Source of the DNA: Flavobacteriaceae bacterium
Lineage (GTDB): Bacteria; Bacteroidota; Bacteroidia; Flavobacteriales; Flavobacteriaceae
Length of the DNA stretch: 64,000 bases
Direction: 5' to 3'
NCBI GenBank assembly: GCA_947453195.1
Contig: CANGFO010000007.1
Location: 59,996-123,995, forward strand
The translations under genes and the position numbers were made by a program. This document shows positions 39,784 through 49,484 of this stretch, in pieces (position 1 is the stretch's first letter; every line of letters begins with the position of its first letter). Under the pieces are notes generated by a model, which had not been told where the DNA came from, did not search any database, and saw only the letters and a list, made by a program, of their open reading frames with translations.

Positions 39784-40695
39784 TTAATTTTCAATTTTAT
39801 TTCTAATTCTAATATTTCTGCTTGGTTCGCGCATTGGTGCTAGACCTGATTTTAATATTATCCGTTGTCCGGTTTCACCCGCCATGAAAGAGGCAAATCC
39901 AATTCCTAATCCATCATAACCTTGACAATTGATAATATACAAAACGCGTGCCAAAGGATATTTTCTAATTCCTAGGTTTTCCTGACTAGGATATACATAT
40001 TCATTTGATCCTTTGTCTTTAACACTTAATACAGTAATGTTTTCTAATGCTTTTTTTGTTGCTTCTGTAGGTTGAAAAATCCAATTCATTCCTACAACTC
40101 CAATCATACCTTCGTTTTGTGATACGTAATCAATTACTTCATTATTGGTTTTAAATGAAAAAACGCCCTTTTCGGGAATGTTTTTTAATCCTGCTAATTC
40201 TAATAAATATCTAGTAGAACTAGAATTGGCATTATCAAAAACTAAACCTTTTATTTTGGTTGGTTTTCCATTTAAAAAAGCTACAATTTCTGAAATATCT
40301 TGAATAGTATCTTTTGATTTATTGTTTTTAATTAAGGCAATTGCATCAATTGCGAAAGGTGTTTCTAAAGGTTTAATCTTTTTGTTTTTAAAATAGTTAT
40401 TTTCTTTAGAATTTAACTTTCTTGTCAAAATTATGGTTTGGGCTTTATTCGACACAAATGAAAGCACACATTCTTTTTCTGATTGTGGAATTAATTTAAT
40501 TTTTGCATCATATTGACTTTCAAAAACGGTCATTTGATCTTCAGCAATAGGAAATATAGATTCATCAACAAGAATAGATGTCGAACCAGTTAAAATAGTT
40601 TCTTCACTTTTATCTTTTTTACATGATAATAGCGCAACAAAAATAAATCCTGTTGCAAAAAGTGTAAATGCTATTCTTTTTGAAATGTTAATCAT
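39784..40695 (-). CDS. PstS-like periplasmic binding lipoprotein
   Basis: Lipobox ALLSCKK; PBP-like text (GSTSILVDESIFPIAEDQ, SSTRYLLELAGLK, VGMNWI, FASFMAGETGQRIILKSGLAP). Confidence 0.75.
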   Translation of the reverse strand: MINISKRIAFTLFATGFIFVALLSCKKDKSEETILTGSTSILVDESIFPIAEDQMTVFESQYDAKIKLIPQSEKECVLSFVSNKAQTIILTRKLNSKENNYFKNKKIKPLETPFAIDAIALIKNNKSKDTIQDISEIVAFLNGKPTKIKGLVFDNANSSSTRYLLELAGLKNIPEKGVFSFKTNNEVIDYVSQNEGMIGVVGMNWIFQPTEATKKALENITVLSVKDKGSNEYVYPSQENLGIRKYPLARVLYIINCQGYDGLGIGFASFMAGETGQRIILKSGLAPMREPSRNIRIRNKIEN

Positions 40696-40921
40696 CAGAA
40701 TCGGTTTTCAATATTCTCCAAAATCTAAACGTTCCATATACAATTAATAAGCTGCCTAAAGCGATTCGGTATTTGGTTTCCATTCGAATTGGGAAAGTGC
40801 TCCAAAAAATTAGTATTGTTCCAAGTGTTAAATATATCATAAGAAACAAAATACCTATAAATAGAAGAAATCGCTCTTTAAGCGATTTCTTCTTATAGTT
40901 GTTAAGTATTTGCTTAAACAT
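40688..40921 (-). CDS. Small membrane protein in the ExbBD/TonB operon
   Basis: Two predicted TMs; 8-bp overlap with the PstS-like gene. Confidence 0.7.
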   Translation of the reverse strand: MFKQILNNYKKKSLKERFLLFIGILFLMIYLTLGTILIFWSTFPIRMETKYRIALGSLLIVYGTFRFWRILKTDSDD

Positions 40922-41722
40922 TTATTCGTCTGGATTTTCAATAGAGAAAGTCTGAACGAAAGCACAACGAACTTTTCTTCCGTTTTGTTCTGCTGGAGTC
41001 CATTTAGGACTTTTACGCATTACTCTTTCTGCTTCTTTTCCTGATCCATATCCAATATCTTTTAATACTTTAATATCGGTTAAAGTTCCATCTTTTTCTA
41101 CTACAAACGAAACAGTTACTTTACCTTTTAAACCAGGTTCTTCTGGTGGAGAAAAGTTATTGTGAAGGAAGCTATACCATTTAGACATTCCACCTTGAAA
41201 TCCTGGTTGTACCTCAATTCCAGCAGAATTATAAATAGTATTATCATCTACAACGTCTTGAGGTGGTCCGTTTCCTGGAGGGTCAGCTGTTAAAGCAGCA
41301 TCTTTATCTCCTTCAATATTCTCTTTACCAAGATTTTTGTCTTTGATATCTTCCACTTTTGGTGGTTCTTCTGTAACATCTTCTTTTTTCGCAACAACAG
41401 GTTTAACGAACTTCACCACATCTTCTCTTGGTTTTGGTGGTGGAGGTGGTTTTAAATCCTCCTTTGGTTTTTCTTCTTTTGGAGGAAGTTTCACTGTTGT
41501 AATTCGGTCGTGTAGTCCTTCGTCAGTTGTTGCCGTAACACTACTGATAAAGTCAATTATTATTGGTGAAGCTACTGCCAATGCAAAAACAACTGCTCCT
41601 ACAGCTAATGCTTTAAGATTGTTTTTGCTGTTTTCCTTACGCAATAGATACGCACCATAGTTTTTGTTACGCCCTTCAAAAACGATGTCTAACCACTTTG
41701 ATCCTAATAGGTCTATTTTCAT
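40922..41722 (-). CDS. TonB family energy transducer
   Basis: NKNYGAYLLRKE, TM, Pro/Lys-rich linker, C-terminal KGKVTVSFVVEKDGTLTDIKVLKDIGYG...RKSPKWTPAEQNGRKV. Confidence 0.92.
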   Translation of the reverse strand: MKIDLLGSKWLDIVFEGRNKNYGAYLLRKENSKNNLKALAVGAVVFALAVASPIIIDFISSVTATTDEGLHDRITTVKLPPKEEKPKEDLKPPPPPKPREDVVKFVKPVVAKKEDVTEEPPKVEDIKDKNLGKENIEGDKDAALTADPPGNGPPQDVVDDNTIYNSAGIEVQPGFQGGMSKWYSFLHNNFSPPEEPGLKGKVTVSFVVEKDGTLTDIKVLKDIGYGSGKEAERVMRKSPKWTPAEQNGRKVRCAFVQTFSIENPDE

Positions 41723-41756
41723 CTTTTTGTAATTTTATTTAATACCAAAAGGCATA

Positions 41757-42317
41757 TTATTTGTTTAATTCCTCAGCTAATTTATTTTCCTCTGGGGTAA
41801 AATCATTAACTATTGCATAGGTAGGCACTTTACAAATTGCCATTTCATCTAAGATATCTACTAAGTTTTTATAAGTAGATTTTTTAGTAGGTTTGATAAT
41901 AACAATCATTCCTTTTTCTTTATCACCCATTACTACAGGAATGGAAGCTACACGATCAAGTAAAATTTTACGTATTCCATCTTTACTGTAATCAGTAGTT
42001 TTTGGAGCTCCGTTAGGTTCTGGAGCAGCTTGCAATCCGTGAAACCATTTTATTTGATCTCCTGCACCTAATATTACAGTTACCGTTCTTCTTTGGTCTG
42101 TTTTTACAGGTGGTATCTTAGTTTCTTTATCGTCTTTGGCAGGCAAGCCTAAAGGCATAGATTGCGGTTTTGATAAAGATGTTGTTAGCATAAAGAAGGT
42201 AATTAGTAAGAAAGCCAAATCCACCATTGCAGTTAAATCTACTTTAGAGTTTTGTTTTTTACTTCTTACTTTGCCGCCTTTGCCACCACCACTATCGCCA
42301 GTATTTAATTCAGCCAT
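41757..42317 (-). CDS. ExbD/TolR family biopolymer transporter
   Basis: KVDLTAMVDLAFLLITFFMLTTSL. Confidence 0.92.
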   Translation of the reverse strand: MAELNTGDSGGGKGGKVRSKKQNSKVDLTAMVDLAFLLITFFMLTTSLSKPQSMPLGLPAKDDKETKIPPVKTDQRRTVTVILGAGDQIKWFHGLQAAPEPNGAPKTTDYSKDGIRKILLDRVASIPVVMGDKEKGMIVIIKPTKKSTYKNLVDILDEMAICKVPTYAIVNDFTPEENKLAEELNK

Positions 42318-42363
42318 TTTATAGTTTTTGTATAAAAATTTATAATTATTTCAAAAAATAGAA

Positions 42364-42996
42364 TTAATTAGTTTTAGGTTTAGCTCTTAAACCCGTAACC
42401 AAACTAAAATTATTTATTTTTTGATCTTGTAACATATCCATAATTTTTCTTATTTGTGGATATTGTTGTTTAGCATCGCCTTTAATTGCGAAGTCCAATT
42501 CTTTGTCTTTTAAGTCAATACTTGCTTTACGCGCATACATGATCCAATCTTTCAATTCATTATTTAATGAATCTGCAGGGATTCCTAGTTGCACTCCGCT
42601 TTTATTTCTATTGGCATTTGACATCGCTATAAGCTGTTTCAAACCAGACACAGGTACACCGAATTCTTCAATTAATGAAAACTGAGCAATTTCCTTTTCA
42701 GTAAATGTAATTCCTCGGCTTTGCCCCATTGATTCTAAAGCTGCAGCACGAATATCTCTGTCTTTCATTCCAAAGAATACACTTTCACCAACACTGTTTT
42801 TACCAACTGTTAATGTAGCTAATCCAGTTTCTGGAAGTTTAGTTTGAACTGTAGAAGCAGGTGTTTGAACAGGCAATGGCTCTGGTTGTTTTGCTGTAGC
42901 GGTCAAAATGAAGAACGTAAGCAAAAGGAAAGCCACATCACACATTGCGGTCATGTCAATAGATGCTGCTTTTTTGGACATTTTTATTTTAGCCAT
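42364..42996 (-). CDS. ExbD/TolR family biopolymer transporter (second copy)
   Basis: SIDMTAMCDVAFLLLTFFILTATAK. Confidence 0.92.
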   Translation of the reverse strand: MAKIKMSKKAASIDMTAMCDVAFLLLTFFILTATAKQPEPLPVQTPASTVQTKLPETGLATLTVGKNSVGESVFFGMKDRDIRAAALESMGQSRGITFTEKEIAQFSLIEEFGVPVSGLKQLIAMSNANRNKSGVQLGIPADSLNNELKDWIMYARKASIDLKDKELDFAIKGDAKQQYPQIRKIMDMLQDQKINNFSLVTGLRAKPKTN

Positions 42997-43049
42997 TTTT
43001 TATTTTGTTGTTAATTTTTTGAAATAAAGTATCTCAAAAAAATTAATTA

Positions 43050-43889
43050 TTATTTATTACTACCTTTCATTCTTCTGTAAGAATTAACAATTGCATTACC
43101 TGCTTCATCAATAGAATAAGTTAATGTGTCAATTTTAGAAGTGAAAAGGTTGTACATGATAATTGCTAAAGCAGAAGTAGAGATACCAGTTGCAGTATTA
43201 ATAAGTGCTTCAGAGATACCATTTGCAAGCATTGCTTGGTCTGGAGTTCCAGAAGATGCTAACGCACCAAACGCTTTAATCATTCCAGTTACAGTTCCTA
43301 ATAATCCAGCAAGAGTTCCTAAAGATACTAAAGTAGAAAGAATAGTCATGTGTTTTTCTAACATTGGCATTTCTAATGAAGTAGCTTCTTCGATTTCTTT
43401 GTGAATCATTTCAGCGGCTTCTTCGCTATTAAATCCTTCTTTTTTAACTTCTTGATATTTTACTAAAGCTGATTTTATAGAATTTGCTACAGAACCTTGT
43501 TGCTTGTCACAAGCAGCAATAGCGCTATCAATATTTCCTTGAGCGATATCACCTTGAACTGCAGACATGAATTTGTCTAAATTTCCAGTTCCTGAAGCTT
43601 TAGAAATAACAAAAAATCTTTCAAAAGAGAAAACAATAACCATTAATAAACATCCTAATAATACAGGAACAATTGCTCCTCCTTTGTATACCATCGCTAA
43701 ATAGTTACCTGCTTTTGGGTGACCAGCTTCAGCACCAGCTTCAATCATTGCTTTTTCATTCTCGAAATTACCTGGAGCTCCCATGATGAATTTCCATACA
43801 ATAAGTCCTACAACAATACAAGATGCGATGATAATTCCAGTCATCATACCTCCGCCATTACTTCCGTTTTCTTTTTTTGCGTTTGCCAT
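43050..43889 (-). CDS. ExbB/TolQ/MotA-type proton channel
   Basis: MTILSTLVSLGTLAGLLGTVTGMIKAFGALASSGTPDQAMLANGISEALINTATGI. Confidence 0.93.
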   Translation of the reverse strand: MANAKKENGSNGGGMMTGIIIASCIVVGLIVWKFIMGAPGNFENEKAMIEAGAEAGHPKAGNYLAMVYKGGAIVPVLLGCLLMVIVFSFERFFVISKASGTGNLDKFMSAVQGDIAQGNIDSAIAACDKQQGSVANSIKSALVKYQEVKKEGFNSEEAAEMIHKEIEEATSLEMPMLEKHMTILSTLVSLGTLAGLLGTVTGMIKAFGALASSGTPDQAMLANGISEALINTATGISTSALAIIMYNLFTSKIDTLTYSIDEAGNAIVNSYRRMKGSNK

Positions 43890-44150
43890 TTTTTTTAATT
43901 TTAATAGTTTTTAATAATTTATAAGTTTTAGTTCTAATAAACTTGAATTGGCAACAAATTTAATTTTTTAGTTGTAATAAAAAAATATTTTTTAATTTTT
44001 TAATTGTGGATTAAATGTTAAATTTAAATTTGGTAACATTAACTTAACATTGAGTAAAAAAACAGTAAATTTCACTAATTTTAAAACGAAAAAAACACCT
44101 ATTATTGTATTCAATTTTATAAAAAAAAGTTAATTAATTTAATTTTAAAG

Positions 44151-44519
44151 ATGGTAAAAAAATACCTTATCCAGAACAAGCCATTTATTGTTCCAACAAC
44201 TGATGGTAAATTAATAGAAGAACACCATGGAATTCCAACCACAGGAAATAGTGATCTCTCTATTGCACATATGATTGCTCCACCAAATTGGAGTGAGCCG
44301 TTTCAAACTCCAGAATTTGAGGAATACACCTATATTATATCCGGAAAAAAGCAATTTATTATTGAAGGGGAAATAATTGTTTTAGAGAAAGGGCAATCAA
44401 TAAAAATAGATAAAAATACACGGGTTCAATATTCAAATCCTTTTGAAGAACCTTGCGAATACATTTCCGTGTGCCGGCCGGCATTTGATTTTAATAAAGT
44501 ACACCGAGAAGAAAACTAA
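44151..44519 (+). CDS. Cupin-domain protein
   Basis: EPFQTPEFEEYTYIISGKKQFIIEGEIIVLEKGQSIKIDKNTRVQYSNP. Confidence 0.75.
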   Translation: MVKKYLIQNKPFIVPTTDGKLIEEHHGIPTTGNSDLSIAHMIAPPNWSEPFQTPEFEEYTYIISGKKQFIIEGEIIVLEKGQSIKIDKNTRVQYSNPFEEPCEYISVCRPAFDFNKVHREEN

Positions 44520-45865
44520 ACCGAAGTTTTCAGTTTTTCTAATAGGAAGTTTTCAATTTCTTCGCTATTCCATTTTGTTTCAATATTTGGAATTTGCATT
44601 ACTTCTTCCATGATTTTATTTTGCAAATCGCCAATGGCTAATGCTTCTGAATAGGGCTGCAAACTAAAAGTAACCCGGCTGTAAAGTGGCATCCATTTGG
44701 TTGGATATTTGTCTGAAAACCATTTTTCGATTTTCTTTTGAAGTAGGAATTTTTTATCGGCAGTCTTCGAACTCATTTCTACAAAATTTCTTCTTGAAAG
44801 TTCGGCAATGGCATCGGCATTTGGTTTGCGCGATTTTTCATATTCAGAAAAAATCATTTTCCAATCGTCACCATATTTTGTTATCATTTCATTTAATATG
44901 GAAATGTCTTCAAATCCGGCATTCATTCCGTGCCCATAAAAAGGAACAATAGCATGAGCCGAATCACCTATAAGTGCTACTTTATCTTCAAAAGTCCATG
45001 GATAACATTTCATAATTGCCAAATAACTGGTTGGATTTTTGAAAAAATCTTTAACCAAATCTGGAATTACGGCTTTAGTATCTGGGAAATACTTTGCAAA
45101 GAAAGTTACTAAAGTAGCTTCGTCTTTTAGTTCGGCAAAAGAGTTTTCTCCTTCAAAAGGCATGAATAGGGTACAGGTAAAGGTACCATCTAAATTGGAT
45201 AATGCCATTAACATGAAATTCCCACGAGGCCAAATATGCAGTGAGTTTTTATCTATTTTATGGGTGCCGTCTGCATTCGCAGGAATGTGCAATTCTTTAT
45301 AGCCAATTTTCATGAATTCTTGCGAATAATCAAACATACTTTGACGTTGCATTCGGTGTCGAATTCTTGAAAAAGCGCCATCGGCTCCAAAAATTTTATC
45401 GTATTTTAAATCTTCCCATTCCCCTCTTTCCGTTTCGCCTACATGAAGTGTTGCAGTTGCTAGTGTGACATCCCAAATTTTATGATCAAAGTAGAATTCT
45501 ACTCCAGCTTCTTCAGCTAAATCAATCATTCTGCGATTTAATATGCCTCGAGACAATGAAAAAATAGCTTCCCCTTCTTTACCATAATATTGGTATTGCA
45601 AATCTTCATCTAGAGTATGAATTGCACGTTTATCGACTGGGATACCAATTTTTCGAATCTCTTCTTCTAGACCAATATCTTGCATAGCTTTCCAGCCTCT
45701 GTTAGACATCACCAAGTTAATGGATCGTCCCGAAAAAGCAACAGTTCTAATATCTGAACTTCGATCGTAAACATGAACTGTATGCCCCTGTTTTTTGAGG
45801 TAGATTGCCAATAATGTTCCAACCAAGCCAGAACCAATAATTGCAATTTTTTGTGGAGTTTGCAT
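44516..45865 (-). CDS. kmo: Kynurenine 3-monooxygenase
   Basis: IAIIGSGLVGTLLAIYLKKQGHTVHVYDRSSDIR, SGRSINLVMSNRGW, ALIGDSAHAIVPFYGHGMNAGFED. Confidence 0.9.
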   Translation of the reverse strand: MQTPQKIAIIGSGLVGTLLAIYLKKQGHTVHVYDRSSDIRTVAFSGRSINLVMSNRGWKAMQDIGLEEEIRKIGIPVDKRAIHTLDEDLQYQYYGKEGEAIFSLSRGILNRRMIDLAEEAGVEFYFDHKIWDVTLATATLHVGETERGEWEDLKYDKIFGADGAFSRIRHRMQRQSMFDYSQEFMKIGYKELHIPANADGTHKIDKNSLHIWPRGNFMLMALSNLDGTFTCTLFMPFEGENSFAELKDEATLVTFFAKYFPDTKAVIPDLVKDFFKNPTSYLAIMKCYPWTFEDKVALIGDSAHAIVPFYGHGMNAGFEDISILNEMITKYGDDWKMIFSEYEKSRKPNADAIAELSRRNFVEMSSKTADKKFLLQKKIEKWFSDKYPTKWMPLYSRVTFSLQPYSEALAIGDLQNKIMEEVMQIPNIETKWNSEEIENFLLEKLKTSV

Positions 45866-45899
45866 TTTAATTTATAAGCGGTTTGGCAAATTTATGGAA

Positions 45900-48287
45900 T
45901 TATTTATTAGGGATAAATACTAGTTTGGTGGAAGTTTTTATTATTTCCTTTTTGTTTAGTTTCATTTTTCGAAATTGTCCCTTGTTGTACATTTCGGCTT
46001 GATCACTATAGTGCTCACTCATTGGGTTGCCCGATTGTCCTGTTGGCAATATACTCACACTATTTTCAATATTAGAAAAGTCAATAATTCTTCTCGTTGA
46101 AGGCCCTGCTTTTACATCATAAAGCCCTTCGTCATTATATAAAAACATTAAGTTATTGATGACTTCATTTGATCCACTTGCTTCAAAAGGTCCAACATTA
46201 AATAAACCTCTAAGCGCAGCTACTTTCCCCATTGGATGCTGGTGCTCTAAAGTATGTACTTTGTTCCAGGTCCATTGTGATGGATTGGTGCCTAATTGTT
46301 TTTCAAGTGCCGCAATTGCCTCCTTAAATGATTGCGTTAATATTTCTTTTTTGGACTCTTTTTTGTTTTTTGTGGCCAAATTATCCCACCAAACCGAAGT
46401 TTCATTTTTGCTTTGCGATTCAATGATTTGTTTCATGATATGGGTTCCCAGAAAAGATTTGAAATTTTCTTCTCCCAGTTCATCTTTAAAGGTGTTTGAT
46501 AAATAGCAAGAAATCCATTTGTTGTATAGAGTAGGAGCGGTCTCTTGAAGATTATTTGATCCCTGCCATTTTTTTAACGATTCTAAAGCTTGCTTTTCAT
46601 TAGCATTCCAATTATTTCCTTCAATGCAAGTGATCCAGTTTTCAACTAATGAAGATGCGGTTGCCGAAGTATTATCGAAGATCATTTTTTGCACATCTGA
46701 TTTCGTCCAATTATTTTTTGGCTCTAATAAATTATTAATTCGAGTGGCACGATCTTTTGGTAAATAATATCCCGGATACAAATAACCTTCAACTGCTTCG
46801 GGTTGGTTGTTGGCAGAATATACATAATTCCAACTTGGATTAATAGCTTTTGGATTTTTTGAAAAGTCTAAAAATTCTCTTTTATCATCTATTCCATTGG
46901 CACCATTCATAATGAAATTACCATTCACCGATGGATCCAATTTGTACAATTTTCCAGATGTTATCCAAGCAATATTATTTTTAGCATCGCCATACATAAT
47001 ATTCAATCCCGGTGCTGCAATTAATGAAATTCCTTGGTGAAATTCTTTTAAATTTTTTGAATGGGATAACGTATGCACTGCCTCCAGAATTTGATTTTTT
47101 TGTTGGGTGTAAATCCAAGACATGGCCACCGGTTTTTTGGTCGTTAAGGTATTTAGCAAACCATTCATGATTGGGCCATGAATTGATTCTTTGATGTTAA
47201 CCGTTACAGAAGTACTGTCTTTAACTTTAATCGTTTTTTGGCGAAGGGTATAATTTACAAAACCTTTTGGAGTTTTGTATTGATTGCTGTTCTTCGGATT
47301 GTTTTCCTCTTGAAATAAATCCAAATCATCATTTTCAAACATGGTTAATCCGTAGGCATAATCTTTATTATGTCCAAGTAATGGGAATGGAGCTCCAGCC
47401 AAATAGTAGCCGTACATTTCATAACCCGGTGTTGTAATATGTGCTTCATACCAAGTGCACGGTTGCGAGAACATTATGTGTGGATCGTTAGCTAGAATTA
47501 CTTTGTTGTTTTTGGTTTTTTGAGCGCCAATTACCCAACTGTTACTGCCAATAAAAGCAGGAGCCGGTGAAGTTTCTAATAGACTTGAAATCGATTTTGA
47601 AATTTCGGCATAATCGTTTACTTCTCCTTTGTAGTTTTTTAATTGCATGGTTCCCAATGAGCCATCAACTCCAAAATCTTTCAGGTATTCCATTCCAAAT
47701 TGATCTCTAATATCAGTTAGCAAAGGATCTGTTTTTTGTGCCATAGCAAAACTAAAAGACATGTAACCAAAGATATTATAAACATCTTTAAGGGTAAATT
47801 TCTCTTTTTGAATGCCTAATAAATTAAATTCGATTGGGGTATTTCCTTCAGCGATGTATTGATTAATTCCATCAACATAGGCCATAGACAATTTATAAGT
47901 TTCCGAATTTTTATCAATTTGAGCTACTGCTTTTTCTGAATTTTCATCAATGCCAATTCCGGCAAAAAACAGGTCGTTTTTTAAAGCTTTAGTTCCAAAT
48001 AATTCCGATAATCTTCCCGGTGCAATTCTTCTTAGAAGTTCCATTTGCCACAATCTGTCTTGCGCATGTACATATCCTAGAGCGATCATGGCATCTTTTT
48101 GGTTACTTGCATAAATATGCGGCACACCATAATCGTCAAAGTAAACGGTGGTCTCTTTTGAAATATTTTTTAAAGAAATTTCTCCTTCGTAGTTTGGCTT
48201 GGTATAGATTAAATAACCATACCCCGAAACTGCAATTAACACAAGAAGTAAGGCAATATAAAGAAGGACTTTTTTGAATGTTTTCAT
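45900..48287 (-). CDS. Penicillin acylase family Ntn-hydrolase
   Basis: N-terminal TM, YFDDYGVPHIYASNQKDAMIALGYVHAQDRLWQMELLRR, FIGSNSWVIGAQKTKNNKVILANDPH. Start moved from 48326 to MKTFKK. Confidence 0.92.
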   Translation of the reverse strand: MKTFKKVLLYIALLLVLIAVSGYGYLIYTKPNYEGEISLKNISKETTVYFDDYGVPHIYASNQKDAMIALGYVHAQDRLWQMELLRRIAPGRLSELFGTKALKNDLFFAGIGIDENSEKAVAQIDKNSETYKLSMAYVDGINQYIAEGNTPIEFNLLGIQKEKFTLKDVYNIFGYMSFSFAMAQKTDPLLTDIRDQFGMEYLKDFGVDGSLGTMQLKNYKGEVNDYAEISKSISSLLETSPAPAFIGSNSWVIGAQKTKNNKVILANDPHIMFSQPCTWYEAHITTPGYEMYGYYLAGAPFPLLGHNKDYAYGLTMFENDDLDLFQEENNPKNSNQYKTPKGFVNYTLRQKTIKVKDSTSVTVNIKESIHGPIMNGLLNTLTTKKPVAMSWIYTQQKNQILEAVHTLSHSKNLKEFHQGISLIAAPGLNIMYGDAKNNIAWITSGKLYKLDPSVNGNFIMNGANGIDDKREFLDFSKNPKAINPSWNYVYSANNQPEAVEGYLYPGYYLPKDRATRINNLLEPKNNWTKSDVQKMIFDNTSATASSLVENWITCIEGNNWNANEKQALESLKKWQGSNNLQETAPTLYNKWISCYLSNTFKDELGEENFKSFLGTHIMKQIIESQSKNETSVWWDNLATKNKKESKKEILTQSFKEAIAALEKQLGTNPSQWTWNKVHTLEHQHPMGKVAALRGLFNVGPFEASGSNEVINNLMFLYNDEGLYDVKAGPSTRRIIDFSNIENSVSILPTGQSGNPMSEHYSDQAEMYNKGQFRKMKLNKKEIIKTSTKLVFIPNK

Positions 48288-48377
48288 CTGAAAATTATTG
48301 AATACCAAATGTAGAAAATAAAGCATTGCAAAAATGATTTACTTCCTAATTGATGTTAATTTTTAAAAAAAGCAGGT

Positions 48378-49466
48378 TTATTTTCTTGGGAAAATGATCT
48401 TGTTTCCGGTATTCATGCCGTTGTTTTTTGCTAAGACACCACACATGTGGAACAACATTCTAGCACCAACATTTCCATCCCAGTCGTCGTTTTCTCCTGG
48501 AGCCACTTCAACCAAATCAAATCCGATAATTTCTTTATTGCTTTGAGCTAAAAGGTTGAAAAGATAAGTTGCTTGTTCAAATGAAAATCCACCCGGAACT
48601 GGAGTTCCTGTGTTTGGGCAATACCAAGGGTACATTCCGTCAATATCAAAACTGATGCATACTTTTTGTGGCAACGAAGCAATAATAGCCTCGCATTGTT
48701 GCTGCCAAGTATGTCCTTCAAAAGTTTCTTTTTTCAAATCAGAATCACTATGAACTAAAACTCGACCGTTTGACTGTTGAACTACATCCACTTCTTGCTC
48801 GCAAAAATCTCTAATTCCGACTTGTACAATTTTTGAAATTTGAGGAATTTGCAAGGCATTATACATTATGGATGCATGCGAATAGGTAAACCCTTCGTAG
48901 GCAATTCTCAAATCCATGTGGGCATCTAAATGCAGAATACCAAAATTATCGTGTTTACTTGCTAAAGCTTCATAGTATCCAAGTGGAGTAGAGTGATCAC
49001 CACCAAGTAAAACTACTTTTTTGCCTTTGGCCATCCAATACAATACTTTTTCTTTTACTTCGGTATGCAAGTCACGACAAATGAAGTTTATTTTATCTAA
49101 ATCCGATTGTAGATGAGGTATGTCGGCAATTACTTCACCATTTTCTAATGCTTCAATAATAGGTTGTGCAAGTGCTTTGTATTTATCTGAATTGGATTTC
49201 CATGTATCTGGAATTTCTGAATAGTACATTCCGAGTTTCCATAATTCTGGAAAATCTTGATGATTTAAATCTACCTGAAATGAAGCGTCCAAAACCGCTT
49301 CGGGACCTTCTGATGCTCCTGCGCCATAACTTACGGTTACTTCCCAAGGCACCGGAATGATTATGATTTCCGATTGTTCGGAGGTAAAAGGTAATCCAAA
49401 TATGGTAGCATCCGATAAACCGGGTTGCGAAGGGTCAAAGCTATTGATAAGTTGTTCTTTTGTCAT
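48378..49466 (-). CDS. Arginase/agmatinase (ureohydrolase) family hydrolase
   Basis: Intact motifs VVLLGGDHSTPLGYYEAL, GILHLDAHMDLR, CISFDIDGMYPWYCPNTGTPVPGG. Confidence 0.88.
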   Translation of the reverse strand: MTKEQLINSFDPSQPGLSDATIFGLPFTSEQSEIIIIPVPWEVTVSYGAGASEGPEAVLDASFQVDLNHQDFPELWKLGMYYSEIPDTWKSNSDKYKALAQPIIEALENGEVIADIPHLQSDLDKINFICRDLHTEVKEKVLYWMAKGKKVVLLGGDHSTPLGYYEALASKHDNFGILHLDAHMDLRIAYEGFTYSHASIMYNALQIPQISKIVQVGIRDFCEQEVDVVQQSNGRVLVHSDSDLKKETFEGHTWQQQCEAIIASLPQKVCISFDIDGMYPWYCPNTGTPVPGGFSFEQATYLFNLLAQSNKEIIGFDLVEVAPGENDDWDGNVGARMLFHMCGVLAKNNGMNTGNKIIFPRK

Positions 49467-49484
49467 TTTTTAGATGGCAATAAA

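Noticed and set aside
41337-41660. 107-aa plus-strand ORF antisense to tonB
   Set aside because: Low-complexity shadow ORF of the Pro/Lys linker; the minus-strand TonB frame is clearly the coding one.
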